Positions 50,040 to 58,852 of a stretch of DNA of 64,000 nucleotides are shown piece after piece. The notes under the pieces were generated by a model. That model was not told the DNA's origin. It worked only from the letters and a program-made list of their open reading frames with translations, and ran no database searches. Numbering within the stretch: the stretch's first letter is position 1; the number at the start of each line of letters is the position of its first letter. Source of the stretch: an uncultured Roseburia sp. (GTDB taxonomy: Bacteria; Bacillota; Clostridia; Lachnospirales; Lachnospiraceae); the NCBI GenBank assembly GCA_947647505.1, contig CANSKO010000001.1:1-64000 (forward strand), given 5' to 3'. The translations under genes and the position numbers were made by a program.

Positions 50040-50951
50040 ATGGCAAATGAAAATGCAACGCCGGACGGCATGGAAGATAAAAAAGCCGCAAAAAAGGCCG
50101 CAAAGCTGGCGAAACAGGAAGCAAAAGCGGCAAAGCAGGAAGAAAAGCGGAGAAAGAAGCTGGAAGCTGCGGGGGCCTCTCCGGAAGAAATTCAAAGGGC
50201 GATGGAATACGGCGCGGAATATGAAGAAGAGGGCGGAAGCCGTCTCGCCGTGTTTTTTGTGACGCTTGTCATTATTGCGATCTGGCTGGCAATACTTGGC
50301 CTTCTGGTTAAAATGGACGTGGGCGGTTTTGGTTCAACCGTATTAAAGCCGCTGTTAAAAGACGTCCCTTACCTGAATCGGGTTCTGCCGGAATCAGAAG
50401 AAGAAGGCGCGGTCAGCACAGAGCAGGGCACGGAGAATCCTTACGCTACGCTGGATGAAGCGGTAGCGCGGATCAAGGAGCTGGAGATTGAGCTTCAAAA
50501 TGAGAAAAATGCAAATGCGGACAGCTTAAGCCGCAATCAGGAATTGCAGGAGCAGTCTGCGCAGCTGGAACAGTATAAGGCAAATGAAGCCGCATTTGAA
50601 GCGTTAAAGCAAAAATTTGATGAAGAGGTTGTGTTTTCTGACCGTGCGCCCGATATAAATGAATATAAGGCGTTTTACGAAAGCATAGATCCCGCCAATG
50701 CGGAAGCGATCTACAAAAGAGTGGTGGAGCAGCAAAAGACAGACGAAGAGCTGGAAGAATACGTTAATATGTACGCATCCATGAAGCCCAAACAGGCAGC
50801 CGCGATCTTTGACACGATGGAGAAGGATCTGAAGCTGGTGGCAAAGATATTACAGGCGATGGATGCGGATGCAAGCGCGAGTATTCTGGGGGCTATGAAT
50901 GCGGAAACAGCGGCAAAGCTGACCAAAATCATGAATCCCTCTGAATCATAA
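50040..50951 (+). CDS. MotE/YlxF-like flagellar membrane protein with MgtE N-terminal-type domain
   Basis: 303 residues. A Lys/Ala-rich N-terminus (about 10-50) precedes one transmembrane helix near 68-92 ('VFFVTLVIIAIWLAILGLLV'), a coiled coil (about 135-190), and a C-terminal helical repeat resembling the MgtE N domain ('YVNMYASMKPKQAAAIFDTM', 'ILQAMDADASASILGAMNAE'). Proteins of this form occupy this slot between fliJ and fliK in many Firmicutes; the MotE branch has been described as a chaperone for a motility protein. The ATG at 50040 is chosen over a GTG at 50025, since AGGTGG lies between them. Confidence 0.85.
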   Translation: MANENATPDGMEDKKAAKKAAKLAKQEAKAAKQEEKRRKKLEAAGASPEEIQRAMEYGAEYEEEGGSRLAVFFVTLVIIAIWLAILGLLVKMDVGGFGSTVLKPLLKDVPYLNRVLPESEEEGAVSTEQGTENPYATLDEAVARIKELEIELQNEKNANADSLSRNQELQEQSAQLEQYKANEAAFEALKQKFDEEVVFSDRAPDINEYKAFYESIDPANAEAIYKRVVEQQKTDEELEEYVNMYASMKPKQAAAIFDTMEKDLKLVAKILQAMDADASASILGAMNAETAAKLTKIMNPSES

Positions 50952-51004
50952 ATTACTTATTGTTACAGAAAGCAGGCCATATCAGGCAGAAAGGAGGCGA
51001 AAAA

Positions 51005-52474
51005 ATGGGAACCGAAATTTCAGGAATTGCCAAAAGCATGCTGCAGGTAAAGACAGGGCGGATGCCAGGCGTGTCAGAAAAAGAGACGGAGCAGGATGTT
51101 ACGGTCAGTTTTATGGACCTGATGCAAAAAAGCAGTCTGTCGGATTTTGGCGCGTCTGCCAGTTGGAATTCGCCTGGCGTTTCTACGGATGTAAAGTCCG
51201 TGGCAAATGCGGCATATGACAGCAATACGGCGCAGATAAAAAGCGTATCCGTAAAAGAGCAGTCCTCCACTTCTGAATTACAGCCGGAAGACGCCAAAGC
51301 GTTGGAAGCTTATGAAGAAGAGATTCGCAGGATTTTGAAAGAAGAATTCGGCGTGACGGACGAAGAGATTACGAACGCGCTTTCGGGACTTGGAATGCAG
51401 CTTACAGATGTGAGCAACATGAAAGATCTGGCTGCGCTGGTACAGGCGCTGACAGGCGAGGATTTGGGTTCGCTGTTTTTAAGCGAAGGATTTCAGAATG
51501 TGATGCAGCAGGTGGCGGCGGTAACGGAAGCGTTATGCGCAGAGCTTGGCATTACAGAAGAAGAGCTGAATCAGATTTTTGAAGCATGGGAGCAGAAGAA
51601 TCAGGTGGATTCTGTGGAATCGTCCGATCAGCAGACGGAGACGAAGCCGGAACAGGCGGAGTCTGAGAAGGCGCCTGTTGCAGAGGAAAAGACGGAAGCG
51701 GTCCGGACGGAAGCAGTCAGTCAGGAATATGAAAAGACCGTCGATGCGGCAGAACCGGAAGAAGACGCGGCGTCCATGCAGAAAAGCAGAAAGAATCCGG
51801 AAGAAACCAGACCTCTTATGCAGTCGGGCAAAGATGCGTCAGAAATGACAGACGCGGATTCCGGTGAATCGAATTTCATGGAGCATGCAAAAGGAAACGG
51901 GCCGGAACCGGATCATACGGGAGTCGTCTTTTCGGAACAGTCAGACGTTAAAACGGAGTCTTTTGTTTCGACGCAGGAAGCGGTACAGCCGCATGCGTCA
52001 GCCGCTGATGCAATGGAGCTGATCGAACAGATTGCAAAAAATGTTCGTGTCACAATTTCAGCAGCCGAGACTTCTATGGAGATGCAGCTGAATCCGGAAA
52101 ATCTGGGCAAAATTTATCTGCATATTTCCGAACGGGAAGGCGCAATCCGCGCACAGATTACAGCGCAGAATGAAGTGGTAAAGGAAGCCCTGGAAACGCA
52201 TCTTGTGGAACTGCGTCAGAGTTTAAATCAGCAGGGAATGAAAGTAGATGCGATCGAAGTGACAGTCGGCACGCATGAATTTGAACAGAACCTGGAGCAG
52301 AATGCCAGACAGGAAGAGCAGATGCACCAGCAGATGGAAGAATCGAAAAAGCGTGGGAGGAAAAACCTGAATCTGAATGATCTGGACAGTCTGTCCGGTC
52401 TGATGTCAGAGGAAGAGCAGCTTGCAGCGCAGATTATGCGCGACAATGGCAATCAGGTGGATCTGACGGCATAG
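51005..52474 (+). CDS. fliK: Flagellar hook-length control protein FliK
   Basis: 489 residues. Most is a long acidic, low-complexity region rich in Glu, Ser and Ala, the ruler part. The C-terminal Flg_hook domain at about 350-440 has 'SMEMQLNPENLGKIYLHIS' and 'LRQSLNQQGMKVDAIEVTV'. It sets hook length and switches export specificity through FlhB. The start at 51005 follows GGAGG; an in-frame ATG at 50960 has no site. Its place before flgD confirms the call. Confidence 0.9.
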   Translation: MGTEISGIAKSMLQVKTGRMPGVSEKETEQDVTVSFMDLMQKSSLSDFGASASWNSPGVSTDVKSVANAAYDSNTAQIKSVSVKEQSSTSELQPEDAKALEAYEEEIRRILKEEFGVTDEEITNALSGLGMQLTDVSNMKDLAALVQALTGEDLGSLFLSEGFQNVMQQVAAVTEALCAELGITEEELNQIFEAWEQKNQVDSVESSDQQTETKPEQAESEKAPVAEEKTEAVRTEAVSQEYEKTVDAAEPEEDAASMQKSRKNPEETRPLMQSGKDASEMTDADSGESNFMEHAKGNGPEPDHTGVVFSEQSDVKTESFVSTQEAVQPHASAADAMELIEQIAKNVRVTISAAETSMEMQLNPENLGKIYLHISEREGAIRAQITAQNEVVKEALETHLVELRQSLNQQGMKVDAIEVTVGTHEFEQNLEQNARQEEQMHQQMEESKKRGRKNLNLNDLDSLSGLMSEEEQLAAQIMRDNGNQVDLTA

Positions 52475-52497
52475 AAAATGAGAAAGGAGCAAATAGC

Positions 52498-53202
52498 ATG
52501 GCATTATTAATGGCATCCGTAGAAAATGGGAAAATTTTAAATAACAGTACGGAAGAGTCAACAGCGGCGGCGAAAAAGAAGCAGAAGGCCGAAAGCACAT
52601 CAGGCCTTGATAAAGAAGCGTTTTTGCAGCTTCTGGTAGCGCAGATGCAGTATCAGGACCCGCTTGAACCAATGGATAATACGGAGTATGTGGCGCAGCT
52701 TGCGACGTTTTCACAGCTGGAGGCGACGCAGAATCTGTCCAATACCATCAGCTATGGCATGGCGAATGACCTTGTCGGCAAATACGTTATTTTAAATACG
52801 GATATGGGCACGGTGAATGGCAAAGTGGACTACGTTATGTATGAAAACGGAGACATTTATCTGGCGGTTGGAGACGGCATATATTCGATCGATGATCTGG
52901 ATACGGTTGCGGATGGCGCGTATTATGAAGCGTTCCAGATGGCAGGTATGTTTTCCAGCATGATTGCAAAGCTTCCGTCGCCTTCGAATGTGACGAGCGC
53001 TGACGCAGATGCGATCAAGAACGCAAGAAGCGTATATGACGCAATGAATTCCTACCAGCAGGGATTTGTAAGCAAGGAAGATCTTGAGAAGCTGGAGGCA
53101 TTGGAAAAGAAAATCAAAGAAATGACCGGTAGTTCCGAAAGCGAAGGAGACGGAGAAGAGGAAGAAACCGGAAAAGACGACAAGGATGTTGCAGATGCTT
53201 AA
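52498..53202 (+). CDS. flgD: Hook assembly (capping) protein FlgD
   Basis: 234 residues. The conserved N-terminal part has 'LDKEAFLQLLVAQMQYQDPL' and 'EYVAQLATFSQLEATQNLSN', the FlgD signature. The rest includes a small beta region ('YVILNTDMGTVNGKVDYV') and a charged C-terminal tail. It caps the growing hook. AAAGGAG precedes the ATG. It appears to lack the typical fibronectin-like tail of enteric FlgD, and the acidic end is unusual. Confidence 0.92.
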   Translation: MALLMASVENGKILNNSTEESTAAAKKKQKAESTSGLDKEAFLQLLVAQMQYQDPLEPMDNTEYVAQLATFSQLEATQNLSNTISYGMANDLVGKYVILNTDMGTVNGKVDYVMYENGDIYLAVGDGIYSIDDLDTVADGAYYEAFQMAGMFSSMIAKLPSPSNVTSADADAIKNARSVYDAMNSYQQGFVSKEDLEKLEALEKKIKEMTGSSESEGDGEEEETGKDDKDVADA

Positions 53203-53218
53203 ATAGCGGGGTGGAAGC

Positions 53219-53611
53219 ATGGATAAGCTTACAAATCGGTTTACATCCATAGAGCAGGTTGCGGGCAGATATTTGAAAGCGCCGAAGAAGGCCGGCACAG
53301 CCGCGCCGCAGATCTCTTTTGAAGAGATTTTACGGGGCAAGCAGGCGGATCACGCTTCGGAGCTGAAATTTTCCAAGCATGCGTCGATGCGGCTGGAAGA
53401 AAGAAATATCAGCCTTACGGAAGAGCAGAATGCGCGTTTGAAAGACGGCGTTATAAAAGCCGGTGAGAAAGGCATTCGCGATTCGCTGGTAATGGTGGAT
53501 TCGCTGGCCTTTATTGTAAACGTGCCGAATAAAACCGTAGTAACCGCGATGGATCAGGCCGAACAACACGACAACATATATACCAACATTGACGGCGCCG
53601 TCATTATGTAG
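53219..53611 (+). CDS. TIGR02530 family flagellar operon protein
   Basis: 130 residues with the family pattern 'FSKHASMRLEERNISLTEEQ' and 'SLVMVDSLAFIVNVPNKTVV'. This small protein lies between flgD and flgE in many Gram-positive flagellar operons; its function is not established. It lies 16 bases after flgD. No signal peptide or membrane helix. Confidence 0.88.
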   Translation: MDKLTNRFTSIEQVAGRYLKAPKKAGTAAPQISFEEILRGKQADHASELKFSKHASMRLEERNISLTEEQNARLKDGVIKAGEKGIRDSLVMVDSLAFIVNVPNKTVVTAMDQAEQHDNIYTNIDGAVIM

Positions 53612-53690
53612 CCGGACCTTATAAGGAGGCGATGTCCCTGACTGACAGAAGGGACGGATGGCGCGCAGGATTTTCAGGAGGTCATTTATT

Positions 53691-55469
53691 ATGATGAGAT
53701 CATTATTTTCTGCTGTGTCGGGACTTAAGACACATCAGACCAAGATGGACGTAATCGGTAACAACGTAGCCAACGTAAACACCGTAGCGTTTAAATCCAC
53801 ATCGACAACATTCAGTGAAATTATGTATCAGACGGTATCTAATGCTTCCGGCGCCAATGCGACGACCGGAAAAGGCGGCGTCAACGCAAAGCAGATCGGT
53901 CTTGGCGTTTCGACAGGAGCGAACAAGGTGCGGGTAACGTCCCCTGGCTCTGCGGAGACGACGGGAGACGCGATGGATATCCGTCTGACCGATAAGGTGA
54001 GCACCAACTTTTTTGTCGTAAGCAATGGTTCGCAGAATCTTTTTACGAGAGCAGGTTCTTTTTATGTAGACGGCGCGGGAAATCTGGCTATGACGTCAAC
54101 CGGATACACCGTTATGGGATGGCAGGTTGACGAGACGACGGGAGACATTAAGAAGGATACCGTATCGGCGCTTCGCATTATGCAGGAGAAGAATCTCACT
54201 TCGCCGCCGGAAGCGACGACGGCCGGAACCGTTGGCGGCATTATGGATAAGAACGATACAAACGTAACAAGCGATGATGGCTATACGATGAATCTGAATT
54301 TCTTCGATAAGCTGGGCTACAGCTATGTAGCCAGATTTTCCGTAAAGCTTCAGGATGCGGAATCTCAGACCTATTCGGTAGAGCTTTCCGATATTTTAGA
54401 TTCCAACAACAAGTCTGTGCTGGATAAATATTTAAATGACGGCAACGGTAATACGATTTCCTCCGTATTCGGAAGAAATACGTCAGTGACAAAATCTTAC
54501 GAGCCGGTGAATCCGAATATTCGTTACTACAAGAACGGGCCGCTGGATGTTGACGGCAATCCAACGGGACTGCCGGCCGGTTATTATCTGAAATACGATA
54601 CGTATGATACAACCGGAAAGGCGCAGTATGGCTATGAGCCGGTGAATATTGATGTGAACGGCACGGCGGATTCCTATACTGTCAATGGCTATACATACTA
54701 CGCGACGGCAGCGGATGCAATGGCGACGCCGCCTGTGGAAACGCCGGTGCCCGCAGTAACGGACGGCAAGATCACGGAGTTGTTTGGCATTACGCCGGCG
54801 CAGCTTGCGGCAAATGGCAGTACAGGAGCTTCACAGGGTAAATTTAATCCGGATACGGGTGCATATGAGTATACGGAGCCTGCTGTCAATTATACATTGA
54901 AATTTGATCAGACTGACGGTACGTTCTCCTATGTCGGCTCGCCTGGTTCCGACCGGGTTACGCTGCGCCTGGCAGATACGCTTGGCAATAATTTCTCTGA
55001 TATTGAAATCGATTTTTCCACCTGCCGGACGTCGGATAACGGAGGAAAGTCTACGATTGGAGCAGATGCCGGATTCAACAATGGCAGCGTAGGCGCGGGT
55101 AAAAAGCTTGGCGCAATGATTGGAATCAGCATCAACAACAACGGAAAGATTTATGGCTCCTATGACAACGGCAATACCGTGCTTTTGGGACAGATTGCGG
55201 TAGCGCAGTTTGCCAATGCTTCCGGTCTGGAAAAGGTTGGTGAAAACTGCTATACAACAACGTTGAATTCCGGTGAATTTGATGGAATCGGCGTAGAAGT
55301 TGCCGCAGACGGCAGCAGCATGATTTCCGGAGAGCTGGAGATGTCCAATGTAGACTTATCTACAGAATTTACGCAGATGATTATTACGCAGAGAGGATTT
55401 CAGTCCAATTCGCGCGTGATTACGACATCCGATACGCTTTTGGAGGAACTGATTAATCTGAAACGATAA
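53691..55469 (+). CDS. flgE: Flagellar hook protein FlgE
   Basis: 592 residues. The N-terminal rod/hook motif 'MDVIGNNVANVNTVAFKSTS' and the C-terminal 'STEFTQMIITQRGFQSNSRV' are intact. The central variable part (about 90-520) is long and includes a Thr/Pro-rich section ('PPVETPVPAVTDG'). Many hook proteins are about 400 residues, so this is an enlarged version with extra surface domains. The ATG at 53691 follows AGGAGGT by 8 bases; ATG at 53694 is possible. Followed by a terminator. Confidence 0.94.
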   Translation: MMRSLFSAVSGLKTHQTKMDVIGNNVANVNTVAFKSTSTTFSEIMYQTVSNASGANATTGKGGVNAKQIGLGVSTGANKVRVTSPGSAETTGDAMDIRLTDKVSTNFFVVSNGSQNLFTRAGSFYVDGAGNLAMTSTGYTVMGWQVDETTGDIKKDTVSALRIMQEKNLTSPPEATTAGTVGGIMDKNDTNVTSDDGYTMNLNFFDKLGYSYVARFSVKLQDAESQTYSVELSDILDSNNKSVLDKYLNDGNGNTISSVFGRNTSVTKSYEPVNPNIRYYKNGPLDVDGNPTGLPAGYYLKYDTYDTTGKAQYGYEPVNIDVNGTADSYTVNGYTYYATAADAMATPPVETPVPAVTDGKITELFGITPAQLAANGSTGASQGKFNPDTGAYEYTEPAVNYTLKFDQTDGTFSYVGSPGSDRVTLRLADTLGNNFSDIEIDFSTCRTSDNGGKSTIGADAGFNNGSVGAGKKLGAMIGISINNNGKIYGSYDNGNTVLLGQIAVAQFANASGLEKVGENCYTTTLNSGEFDGIGVEVAADGSSMISGELEMSNVDLSTEFTQMIITQRGFQSNSRVITTSDTLLEELINLKR

Positions 55470-55545
55470 TTCGAAACGAAAATTGTTAATTTTTGCATAT
55501 GTCGTATACGGGTATTTTATTTTCATACGAAATATGATATCATGT

Positions 55546-55589
55546 GTATATGGTCTGGTAGAACAGCGCCAGGCCATATACATTTTTTT
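55546..55589 (+). terminator. Rho-independent terminator after flgE
   Basis: GTATATGGTCTGG (55546-55558) pairs with CCAGGCCATATAC (55569-55581) with one G-U, loop of 10 bases, then A and seven T residues. It divides the flagellar cluster into two transcription units unless read-through occurs. The gap 55470-55708 holds this hairpin and a weak promoter and no small flbD/swrD gene. Confidence 0.92.
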
Positions 55590-55613
55590 GTTCAAAAAAA
55601 ATCAAATAGCTTA

Positions 55614-55650
55614 TAGACAATCTGCGAAAAATTTAGTAAACTAGTATAAA
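55614..55650 (+). promoter_or_regulatory. Possible promoter of the motA unit
   Basis: TAGACA (55614-55619), 17-base spacer, TAAACT (55637-55642), overlapping TATAAA at 55645-55650 that has no good -35 box. A promoter is expected after the terminator, but neither candidate is strong. Confidence 0.35.
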
Positions 55651-55708
55651 ATGGGTTTTGGCAAATATGTCTTTACCAATGAATAAAATTATAGGTAGGT
55701 GAAAGTCA

Positions 55709-56491
55709 GTGGACATAGCATCATTATTGGGAATTGTTCTGGGTATGGCGATGATGATTTTCGGAATTCTGGCGAATGGAGCGAGTATTCCGGGATACAT
55801 AGACCCTGCTTCCGTCCTTATTACGGTCGGTGGTTCGGTGGCGGGCGTTTTGGGATCGCATAAGCTGAAGGATTTTATCGTCGGCTTTAAGAGCATTTCC
55901 CTCGCGTTTCAGGAAAAAAGCATGGACCCGGGATCCGTAATTGGAAATGTCATTAATCTGGCAAACGTTGCGAGAAAGGAAGGTCTTCTGGCGCTGGAGG
56001 AGGCGTCCGGCGAAATTGAAGATCCATTTCTGAAAAAGGGAATCATGCTGGTTGTAGACGGTACGGATGCAGAGCTGGTGCGGGGCATATTGGAAACGGA
56101 GCTGACCTGTCTGGAGGATCGTCATAAGAAAGTGATTGGCTTCTGGGAGAAATGGGCGGAGCTGGGACCCGCATGGGGCATGATCGGTACGCTGATTGGT
56201 CTTGTAAACATGTTGAACAACATGGAAGACGCGGCTGCAATCGGACCCGCTATGGCGGTTGCATTGCTTACAACGCTGTATGGTTCTATGATTGCAAACT
56301 GGCTGTGTATTCCGATTGCGTCCAAAATGAAAGTCAATAATGATCTTGAAATCATTGTAAAAGAAGTAATGGTAGAAGGTCTTTTGTCCATTCAGGCAGG
56401 GGAGAACCCGCGCGTTATCGAAGAGAAGCTGAAGTCCTTCTTGTCACCGGCAGTCAGAAACGAAGTCGGTGATGGTGGAGGTGAAGAATAG
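55709..56491 (+). CDS. motA: Flagellar motor stator protein MotA
   Basis: 260 residues with four transmembrane helices (about 1-22, 30-50, 147-168, 180-202). The cytoplasmic loop contains 'RHKKVIGFWEKWAELGPAWG', with the Pro/Gly region of the proton or sodium channel. It forms the stator with MotB. GTG start after AGGTGAAAG. The stop codon shares a base with the motB start. Confidence 0.95.
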   Translation: MDIASLLGIVLGMAMMIFGILANGASIPGYIDPASVLITVGGSVAGVLGSHKLKDFIVGFKSISLAFQEKSMDPGSVIGNVINLANVARKEGLLALEEASGEIEDPFLKKGIMLVVDGTDAELVRGILETELTCLEDRHKKVIGFWEKWAELGPAWGMIGTLIGLVNMLNNMEDAAAIGPAMAVALLTTLYGSMIANWLCIPIASKMKVNNDLEIIVKEVMVEGLLSIQAGENPRVIEEKLKSFLSPAVRNEVGDGGGEE

Positions 56492-57300
56492 TGGCGAAAA
56501 AGAAGCGGGAAGAAGAGGCCAAAGGAGCGCCGGCGTGGATGGCCACATTCAGCGATCTGATGAATCTGCTGCTGTGCTTCTTCGTATTGCTCTTTTCCAT
56601 GTCTACGGTAGATGCGGAGAAATTCGATATGGTAGTTGCGTCGCTGCAAAGCAGCTTCAGCGTGCTGCCCGCCGGAGGATCTTCTGTAGGAGAAGGAGAA
56701 TTGATCTCTTCGGGCATCAGTCAGTTAAAGGATTTCAGCATGTTCTTTGAACAGTTCACCTCCGAAGGCGAAAAGGAAGAACAGGAAGAAAAAGAAAAGG
56801 ATTTAAAAGAGGCGTATCAGGAAGAGGCGCTGAAGGAATCGGAAGAAATGGCGGAGGAAATCAGCGAACAGATGCAGCAGAATGGCATTCAGGACCAGGT
56901 GGAAGTGGAGTTTAATGCGGATTATGTGCTTCTGACTTTAAATGGCGCGTTGCTGTTTGATTCCGGCAAATCTGAGATTCGGGAAGACGCCTATCCTCTG
57001 GTGGATAAAATCGGAGCGATTCTGACGGCGTATCGCAGCAATATCATTGAAATCGAAGGACATACGGATAATGTGCCGATTTCCAATGACAGATACGAAA
57101 ACAACGATGTGCTTTCGATGTACCGGGCGTTGCGCGTTGCGGATTACATTCGGGAAATTACAGACCTTGACCCGGCTTTGCTGAAGTCGTCAGGAAGAGG
57201 GGAGCATGTTCCGGTTGCAGACAATGCGACGCCGGAAGGCAGGGCCAGAAACCGAAGGGTTGAAGTTAAAATTTATAATTCTTACAGTTCAAATGAATGA
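56491..57300 (+). CDS. motB: Flagellar motor stator protein MotB
   Basis: 269 residues. One transmembrane helix near 16-38 contains the essential Asp22 ('ATFSDLMNLLLCFFV'). A charged plug and linker follow, then a C-terminal OmpA-like peptidoglycan-binding domain at about 145-265 with 'LLFDSGKSEIREDAYPLV' and 'IEIEGHTDNVPIS'. It anchors the stator to the wall. GTG start, one-base overlap with motA, after GGAGGTGAAG. Confidence 0.96.
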   Translation: MAKKKREEEAKGAPAWMATFSDLMNLLLCFFVLLFSMSTVDAEKFDMVVASLQSSFSVLPAGGSSVGEGELISSGISQLKDFSMFFEQFTSEGEKEEQEEKEKDLKEAYQEEALKESEEMAEEISEQMQQNGIQDQVEVEFNADYVLLTLNGALLFDSGKSEIREDAYPLVDKIGAILTAYRSNIIEIEGHTDNVPISNDRYENNDVLSMYRALRVADYIREITDLDPALLKSSGRGEHVPVADNATPEGRARNRRVEVKIYNSYSSNE

Positions 57301-57324
57301 TCATGACAAGAAAGGAACAGGTAA

Positions 57325-57837
57325 ATGAAAAAGAATCTTATTACAGTTGTTATTTTGGCATTGGTTTTGGTGAACTTGATTTTAACGGCAATATTGACGA
57401 TTTCCATTCTGCCGGAGACAAAGAAGGCGAATGAGCTGATTACGCAGGTGTGCAGCGCGATCAATCTGGAGTTAAAGAGTGGAACGGTCACATCAGACGC
57501 CATGAGCGTTCCGATCGATCAGGTGGCGACATATGATATCGAAGAGACGACGATCAATCTGAAAGACAGCGGCGATGGAAAGAATCACTATGCAACCGTC
57601 AGTGTTTCGCTTTCCATGAATAAAGACAGTGATGGATACAAGGATTACGGAGAGAAGATGGATGAATGGAAGAGTCAGATCCAGAGTCAGATTACATCTG
57701 TAATTTCCAGTGTTACATATGAAGAGTTTACATCGGATCAGCAGGGCGTACAGAATAAGATTCTTGCGAATATACAGCAGCTGTTCAGTTCCGATTTTAT
57801 TGTAGGCGTTGGATTCCCTACAGTTACCAGTCAGTAA
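57325..57837 (+). CDS. fliL: Flagellar basal body-associated protein FliL
   Basis: 170 residues with one N-terminal transmembrane helix (about 5-27, 'LITVVILALVLVNLILTAIL') and an extracytoplasmic domain of FliL type. Sequence identity to well-known FliL proteins is hard to judge by eye, so the call leans on its place between motB and fliM as in Bacillus and Clostridium. FliL supports stator function. AAAGGAAC precedes the ATG. Confidence 0.8.
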   Translation: MKKNLITVVILALVLVNLILTAILTISILPETKKANELITQVCSAINLELKSGTVTSDAMSVPIDQVATYDIEETTINLKDSGDGKNHYATVSVSLSMNKDSDGYKDYGEKMDEWKSQIQSQITSVISSVTYEEFTSDQQGVQNKILANIQQLFSSDFIVGVGFPTVTSQ

Positions 57838-57867
57838 AAAAACGCATTAGGCAGGTGGTGAAGTTTC

Positions 57868-58848
57868 ATGGGTGACGTATTATCCCAGAGCGAAATCGAC
57901 AGTTTGCTGCGGGCGTTAAGCGATGGTGAACTCGATGTCGAAGAAATGAAGGACGTTCCGGAAAAACCGGTGAAAAATTATGATTTTGCGAGGCCTTCCA
58001 AATTCTCAAAGGAGCATTTGCGAACGCTGGAAATCATATTTGAGCATTACGGAAGATTATTGTCCACCAATCTTCCGGTATATTTAAGGAAAAGCGTTCA
58101 GGTAGAGGTGATGAATTCCGAGGCGGTCACTTATTCGGAGTTTTCAAATGCACTTTCCAATCCGGTTCTGCTTGGGATTGTGGATATGGAGCCGTTGAAC
58201 GGAAACATTGTTCTGGAAATGGCTTCAAATCTTGGATACACTGCGGTGGACCGCATGCTTGGCGGATTTGGAATGCCGCTGGATAAGAGCCGGGAATTTT
58301 CGGAAATCGAACTGCTGATTATCGAAAGAATTATGACGGTTGGCGTGGAACTGTTGAGGGAGCCATGGCAGAATGTCGTCGAAATTCATCCGAGGCTGGA
58401 GCGGATTGAAACGAATTCACAGTTTGCGCAGTTTATTTCGCCAAGTGAGATGATTGCGCTTGTGACTTTGAATATCCGGATCGGAGATGTGGAAGGCCTG
58501 ATGAATATCTGTCTGCCGTTTATGACGCTGGAAGCTGTAATGGATAAGCTGAATACAAAATACTGGTATTCCAACATCAAAAGAGATGATGAAGTGGAAT
58601 ATACGGAGGCGATTCAGAGCCTGATTGCAAGAGCTCCGGTTCCAATTAAGGCTTATCTTGGGAAAAGCACAGTTTCCATACAGGATTTTACAAATCTTCA
58701 GATAGGAGACATCATCCGTCTGGATTCAAAAGTGGATAAAGAGTTGGATGTATATGTTGGGAGTATACGCAAATTCACCGCGTTGCCGGGAGCGAACGGC
58801 AATCAGTATGCAGTAAGAGTTACGTCAGTAATCGGAGAGGAGCAGTAA
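57868..58848 (+). CDS. fliM: Flagellar motor switch protein FliM
   Basis: 326 residues. The N-terminal CheY-binding peptide is 'LSQSEIDSLLRAL' (about 5-17). The middle CheC-like domain spans about 45-235 ('NYDFARPSKFSKEHLRTLEI'), and the C-terminal SpoA domain binds FliG and FliN/FliY ('DFTNLQIGDIIRLDSKVDKE'). It forms the C-ring that reverses rotation. It ends 4 bases before fliY. Confidence 0.97.
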   Translation: MGDVLSQSEIDSLLRALSDGELDVEEMKDVPEKPVKNYDFARPSKFSKEHLRTLEIIFEHYGRLLSTNLPVYLRKSVQVEVMNSEAVTYSEFSNALSNPVLLGIVDMEPLNGNIVLEMASNLGYTAVDRMLGGFGMPLDKSREFSEIELLIIERIMTVGVELLREPWQNVVEIHPRLERIETNSQFAQFISPSEMIALVTLNIRIGDVEGLMNICLPFMTLEAVMDKLNTKYWYSNIKRDDEVEYTEAIQSLIARAPVPIKAYLGKSTVSIQDFTNLQIGDIIRLDSKVDKELDVYVGSIRKFTALPGANGNQYAVRVTSVIGEEQ

Positions 58849-58852
58849 GACA

